A stretch of 8,541 bases of DNA from Ktedonobacteraceae bacterium (GTDB taxonomy: Bacteria > Chloroflexota > Ktedonobacteria > Ktedonobacterales > Ktedonobacteraceae), in NCBI GenBank assembly GCA_014896635.1, contig JADBKA010000202.1, positions 1 through 8,541 on the forward strand, read 5' to 3'. Within the stretch, counting starts at the first letter, position 1. Each line of letters begins with the position of its first letter. This document shows, piece after piece, positions 5,392 through 8,541 of this stretch. The notes below the pieces were generated by a model. That model was not told where the DNA came from. It ran no database searches and was given only the letters and a program-made list of their open reading frames with translations. The position numbers and the translations under genes are program-made.

Positions 5392-5594
5392 ACGTTTCTG
5401 CCAGCGCATAGTTGCTCAAGGCGAAGTGGCTGGCAACGGGATGGAAAGGGAGGTCCGGGAGAGCTTTGCTCGCATTTCGATGGGCGGGTTTCTTTTGCGG
5501 GGTAGATGCTCCCCGGCCCCGCCATAAATGTCGGAGCTACAGTTTTCTCTTGTTCTTCATCTGGAGAGAAAGAAGACATGGAGAATCTTGCATG
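5392..5594. other. non-coding spacer between ileS terminator and GTPase promoter
   Basis: No gene, tRNA or repeat family is supported here. Apart from the TGCCAGC/GCTGGCA pair there is only a short GC-rich inverted repeat (GCGGGG and CCCCGC near 5497-5523) without a U-tract on either strand. Open frames exist on both strands but none has a ribosome site or recognisable protein. Confidence 0.5.
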
Positions 5595-5623
5595 AAAAGG
5601 GAAGATATGCACTACATCTTCCC
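5595..5623 (-). terminator. intrinsic terminator folded around the ileS stop codon
   Basis: On the - strand GGGAAGAT (5623-5616) pairs with ATCTTCCC (5606-5599) across a 9-base loop that contains the TAG stop (5614-5612), and is followed by TTTT (5598-5595). The 5' arm encodes the last residues of the synthetase, so the terminator overlaps the coding region. It is short-tailed but well placed. Confidence 0.65.
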
Positions 5624-8541
5624 GATCACCACTTCTACTGTGTAATTCTCCAGTTTCTTCAGTGAGTGGGGCGAGATGCTCTCGCGGTAGATCTCCTTGA
5701 AAGAGGGATGATCGTTCTGCTCGCTGATCGAGAGCAGCAAATTATCCGCCAGTGTCTCGCGCCTGATCTCGTTCATGTAGTTGATCAGCGTATTCGCCAG
5801 CTCGGTGTCGGTATAGAGCGCGAGGCCGATATGGTCCTCGATGCGCAGTCCTGCCCGCTTGCGCATATCTTGAATGAAGTGGGTCAGATCGCGCACCAGC
5901 CCTTCTTCGCGCAGCTCCGGCGTGATCGTCGTTTCCAGCGCCACGATATAGCCGCGCTCTTCAGCGGTGACGTAGCCGGGGCGGGCCGTTGCGCTGACCT
6001 CGACCTCGTCTGCATGCAGTTCGACCTGAGTATCGCCGACGGCGATGATCAGCGAGCCGTTCTCTTTGAACTGGTGGACCGCGAGCTGTGTTTCTTGAGG
6101 GGTCAGGCTCTTGAAGAGGGCCAGCATCTTCTGCACCAGTGGACCGTATTTAGGACCGAGGATCTGCGCTTTCGGTCTGAGCGTGTAGGTCAGCATGTCG
6201 CTGTCCTGGCGCATCAATTCCAGGCGCTTGATGTTAAGTTCCTCAAGCACCTGGTCGCGCAGCCGTAGCAGTGCCTCTTCTTCAAGCGGCCCCGATACAT
6301 GCACGTACAGCGCATGGAGCGGCTGGCGCACGCGGATCTGTGCTTGCTCGCGTGCTGTGCGGCCAAGCCCGACGATGCGCATGACAAGCTGCGTCTCGCG
6401 CTCCAACTGCTCGTCAATCAGCGATTCGTCCATCTGCGGCCAGTCACAGAGATGCACGCTGAGCGGCGCTTCCGGGTTCACGCTGCGCACCAGGTTCTGG
6501 TAGAGTTCTTCAGTCAGAAATGGCAAAAATGGCGCGAGCAGAGTAATCAGCGTTGTCAGGCACTCGTAGAGCGTGAGATAGGCCGCGATCTTGTCATCGT
6601 CGAGTGTGGACTTCCAGATGCGTTCGCGGCTGCGTCGCAGATACCAGTTGGAGAAATGCTCCAGAAACTCCTGCACTGCTGACGCCGGACCGGCGCTGTC
6701 GTACTCTTCCAGCCCGTTTGTGACGGTGCGGATCGTCTGTTGCAGTTCAGAAATGATCCAGCGGTCCAGTTCGCTGCGCCTGGCGACCGGCAATTGATGC
6801 TGACCGGGGTGGAAGTGGTCGATGTTGGCGTAGGTCACGAAGAACCAGTAGATATTCCAGAGTTTGTCCTGTGTCCTGCGCACCAGCATCCATTTTTCAC
6901 TCAGGCGGACCGGCTGCCCACGTTCGCGGGCCTGCTGCATGTCGGCATCGGTCGGGATGCGCGGAAAATTGAGGTTCTGCTCAGGCTGCTGGCTGGCAAA
7001 GAGCCAGCGCATCGTATCGGCGCCCACGCGCTCGGCGGCATCGTCAAACTCGATGGCATTGCCCTTTGACTTGTGCATGGGCTGACCGAATTCGTCCATT
7101 ACCGTTGCATAGCCAAAGAGCGTCCTGAACGGCGTTGTCTGTTCCAGGACGGTGCTCATGACCAGCAGCGAATAGAACCAGTTTCTAAACTGGCCCGGAA
7201 ACGACTCGGTGACGAAATCCGCCGGGAACCACTGCTGCCAGTAGCTGTGATCTTTGCGGTAGTGAAGCGTCGAGAATGGCACGATGCCGGCGTCGAGCCA
7301 GGGGTTGCCGACGTCCTTGATGCGCGAGACAGCGGCCCCGCAGTTTGTGCAGCGAATCTTCACGGCGTCGATCCAGGGCCGGTGTGGCGTATGTCCTTCA
7401 AACTCTTCCCAGTCGGCGATAGCGCGCGCTTTGAGTTCCTCTTTGCTGCCAAGTACCTCGAACGTGCCGCACTGCTGACAATCATAGATCGGCAAAGCCA
7501 GACCCCAGTAGCGTTTCTTGGAGATCATCCAGTCGCTCATGTTGCGCAGCCAGTCCAGTTCGCGCTCAAGGCCGAAGGCGGGAATCCAGCGCGCCTGCCT
7601 GGCCGATTCCATGATCTCGTAGCGCAGGTTCTCCATTGAAATGAACCACTCATCGACGAGGCGGAAAATGAGTTCGGTCCCACAGCGCCAGCAGGTCGGG
7701 TAGCGGTGTCTGTAGTTCTGTGGGCGATAGAGCAGGTGCTTCTGTGCAAGATTCTCGGCAATCTGCTGGCCGACGGCGGCGGCGCTCTGGCCGCTGAGCC
7801 AGTCGTAGCCTGGCAGGTAGATGCCGGATTCATCGACTGGACCGATTACCGCCAGGTGAAACTCCTTTGCCAGGCCAAAATCCTCATGCCCAGCGCCGGG
7901 GGCAATGTGTACAATACCGGTCCCTTCAGTCGCGCTGACCTCCTGCCAGGGAATCACCGTATGTACGACTCCCTGCACGGCAGGCAACTCGTCGAAGGGG
8001 CCATCGTAGCGCCAGCCGACCATCTCGCTGCCTTTGAGCGTTTCCACGACGTGATAGTCGCCTTTGTCGCGGCCTTTGAGTGCTCTCAGAATCGGCAGTT
8101 GCGACTCGACCAGGTAGTAGTAGTCACCATCCTGCTCCACTTTAACGTAGGGCAGATCGGGGTGAACGGCGGCAGCCACGTTGGCGGCCAGCGTCCAGGG
8201 CGTCGTTGTCCAGACGAGCAGGTACTCATGGGTACGCTCTTTGAGGGGAAATCGCACGTACAGGCTGAGATGTGTCGTCTCTTTGTAGCCCTCGGATTCC
8301 ATCTCCATATTGGAGATACCGGTGGCACAGCGTGGACACCAGGGCATCACATCGTGGCCTTTGTAGATCAGGCCGCGTGCGTGACACTTTTTCAGGAACG
8401 ACCAGATGGTATAGTTGTTCTCATCCGAGAGCGTATAGTAGTCGTTGCCCCAGTCCATCCAGTAGCCCAGGCGGATCGACTGCTCAATTATGCGCCTGGC
8501 GTAGGTGAAGACGCGCTCTTTGCAGCGTTCGACGAACTCGG
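5612..8541 (-). CDS. ileS: isoleucyl-tRNA synthetase, 3' part (start lies beyond the right edge)
   Basis: The enzyme charges tRNA-Ile with isoleucine and edits misactivated valine. About 975 residues are present; the frame stays open to the window edge, so the ATG at 8458 is internal, and the HIGH motif and first 70-100 residues are missing. Numbering from that Met, visible parts are: SDENNYTIWSFLKKC (11-25) and MPWCPRC (38-44) of the catalytic core; the editing domain with VWTTTPWTLAANVAAAVHP (82-100) and GTGIVHIAPGAGHEDF (179-194, with D193 at the conserved editing Asp); and the KMSKS-type loop GQPMHKSKGN (458-467). The anticodon-binding helical domain follows from about 565, with YLRRSRERIW (606-615), then a long C-terminal domain with the VRQPL segment (710-714). 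Extra cysteine pairs C327/C330 and C370/C373 could bind zinc. The length and motifs fit the long, eukaryote-like IleRS type, which is often mupirocin tolerant. It is transcribed separately from the GTPase operon. Confidence 0.96.
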   Translation of the reverse strand, partial: EFVERCKERVFTYARRIIEQSIRLGYWMDWGNDYYTLSDENNYTIWSFLKKCHARGLIYKGHDVMPWCPRCATGISNMEMESEGYKETTHLSLYVRFPLKERTHEYLLVWTTTPWTLAANVAAAVHPDLPYVKVEQDGDYYYLVESQLPILRALKGRDKGDYHVVETLKGSEMVGWRYDGPFDELPAVQGVVHTVIPWQEVSATEGTGIVHIAPGAGHEDFGLAKEFHLAVIGPVDESGIYLPGYDWLSGQSAAAVGQQIAENLAQKHLLYRPQNYRHRYPTCWRCGTELIFRLVDEWFISMENLRYEIMESARQARWIPAFGLERELDWLRNMSDWMISKKRYWGLALPIYDCQQCGTFEVLGSKEELKARAIADWEEFEGHTPHRPWIDAVKIRCTNCGAAVSRIKDVGNPWLDAGIVPFSTLHYRKDHSYWQQWFPADFVTESFPGQFRNWFYSLLVMSTVLEQTTPFRTLFGYATVMDEFGQPMHKSKGNAIEFDDAAERVGADTMRWLFASQQPEQNLNFPRIPTDADMQQARERGQPVRLSEKWMLVRRTQDKLWNIYWFFVTYANIDHFHPGQHQLPVARRSELDRWIISELQQTIRTVTNGLEEYDSAGPASAVQEFLEHFSNWYLRRSRERIWKSTLDDDKIAAYLTLYECLTTLITLLAPFLPFLTEELYQNLVRSVNPEAPLSVHLCDWPQMDESLIDEQLERETQLVMRIVGLGRTAREQAQIRVRQPLHALYVHVSGPLEEEALLRLRDQVLEELNIKRLELMRQDSDMLTYTLRPKAQILGPKYGPLVQKMLALFKSLTPQETQLAVHQFKENGSLIIAVGDTQVELHADEVEVSATARPGYVTAEERGYIVALETTITPELREEGLVRDLTHFIQDMRKRAGLRIEDHIGLALYTDTELANTLINYMNEIRRETLADNLLLSISEQNDHPSFKEIYRESISPHSLKKLENYTVEVVIGKM

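Noticed and set aside
5440..5530. Possible tRNA or small structured RNA in the GC-rich part of the ileS-GTPase spacer
   Set aside because: No cloverleaf, no GTTCRA T-loop followed by a matching acceptor stem, and only short unconnected inverted repeats.
5271..5612. N-terminal extension of the GTPase to the ATG at 5612 (114 more residues)
   Set aside because: It starts inside the ileS terminator, lacks a ribosome site, covers a TATAAT box, and the peptide is low-complexity and unlike any GTPase N-terminus. The GTG at 5270 has a strong AAGGA site.
5666..7639. Several + strand frames of 100-200 codons across ileS
   Set aside because: All are antisense to a fully recognisable synthetase; they arise from its codon bias.
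1..8541. CRISPR arrays, insertion sequences, attachment sites or long direct repeats
   Set aside because: No regularly spaced repeats, transposase-like proteins or terminal inverted repeats were seen on reading both strands.

Overview
The window looks like bacterial chromosomal DNA of moderate GC content. Genes are tightly packed and preceded by clear Shine-Dalgarno sites. No virus, plasmid, insertion sequence, CRISPR or rRNA/tRNA signal was seen. The IleRS variant, the GTPase with a DUF697-type tail, and the MA-like peptidase homologue suggest a Chloroflexota bacterium, possibly of the Ktedonobacteria. That placement is an impression from protein style, not from any search.

Left part (1-2410, + strand): a two-gene carbohydrate operon. 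A TIM-barrel sugar isomerase/epimerase (186-1235) is followed after 26 bases by a Gfo/Idh/MocA NAD(P)-dependent oxidoreductase (1262-2410). A candidate promoter (75-105) is followed immediately by a perfect 6-3-6 inverted repeat (114-128), placed as a repressor operator would be. The two enzyme types commonly work together on inositols, keto-sugars or glycosides. The substrate cannot be read from the sequence.

Middle part (2411-3223): the least ordinary stretch. It starts with a set of hairpins just after the operon (2445-2530). An AT-rich region follows, holding an 18-bp near-palindrome (2670-2687) and two 12-bp palindromes of form TGAAA-2-TTTCA in tandem (2734-2762). Next come a bulged hairpin (2780-2813), a possible 23-codon leader ORF (2769-2840) and an overlapping 79-residue single-pass membrane protein (2833-3072). 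Together they look like a tightly controlled small-membrane-protein locus of unknown function.

Right part (3223-8541, - strand): the 3' 97% or so of an isoleucyl-tRNA synthetase gene (ileS, running off the right edge) ends at 5612 with an intrinsic terminator folded around its stop codon. After a 341-base gap with its own -10 box come an Era/TrmE-like GTPase with a hydrophobic DUF697-type domain (GTG start at 5270) and, 10 bases later, an MA-like peptidase homologue whose HExxH motif is degenerate (HELAL). These two form an operon closed by a strong 12-bp-stem terminator that starts one base after the last stop codon.
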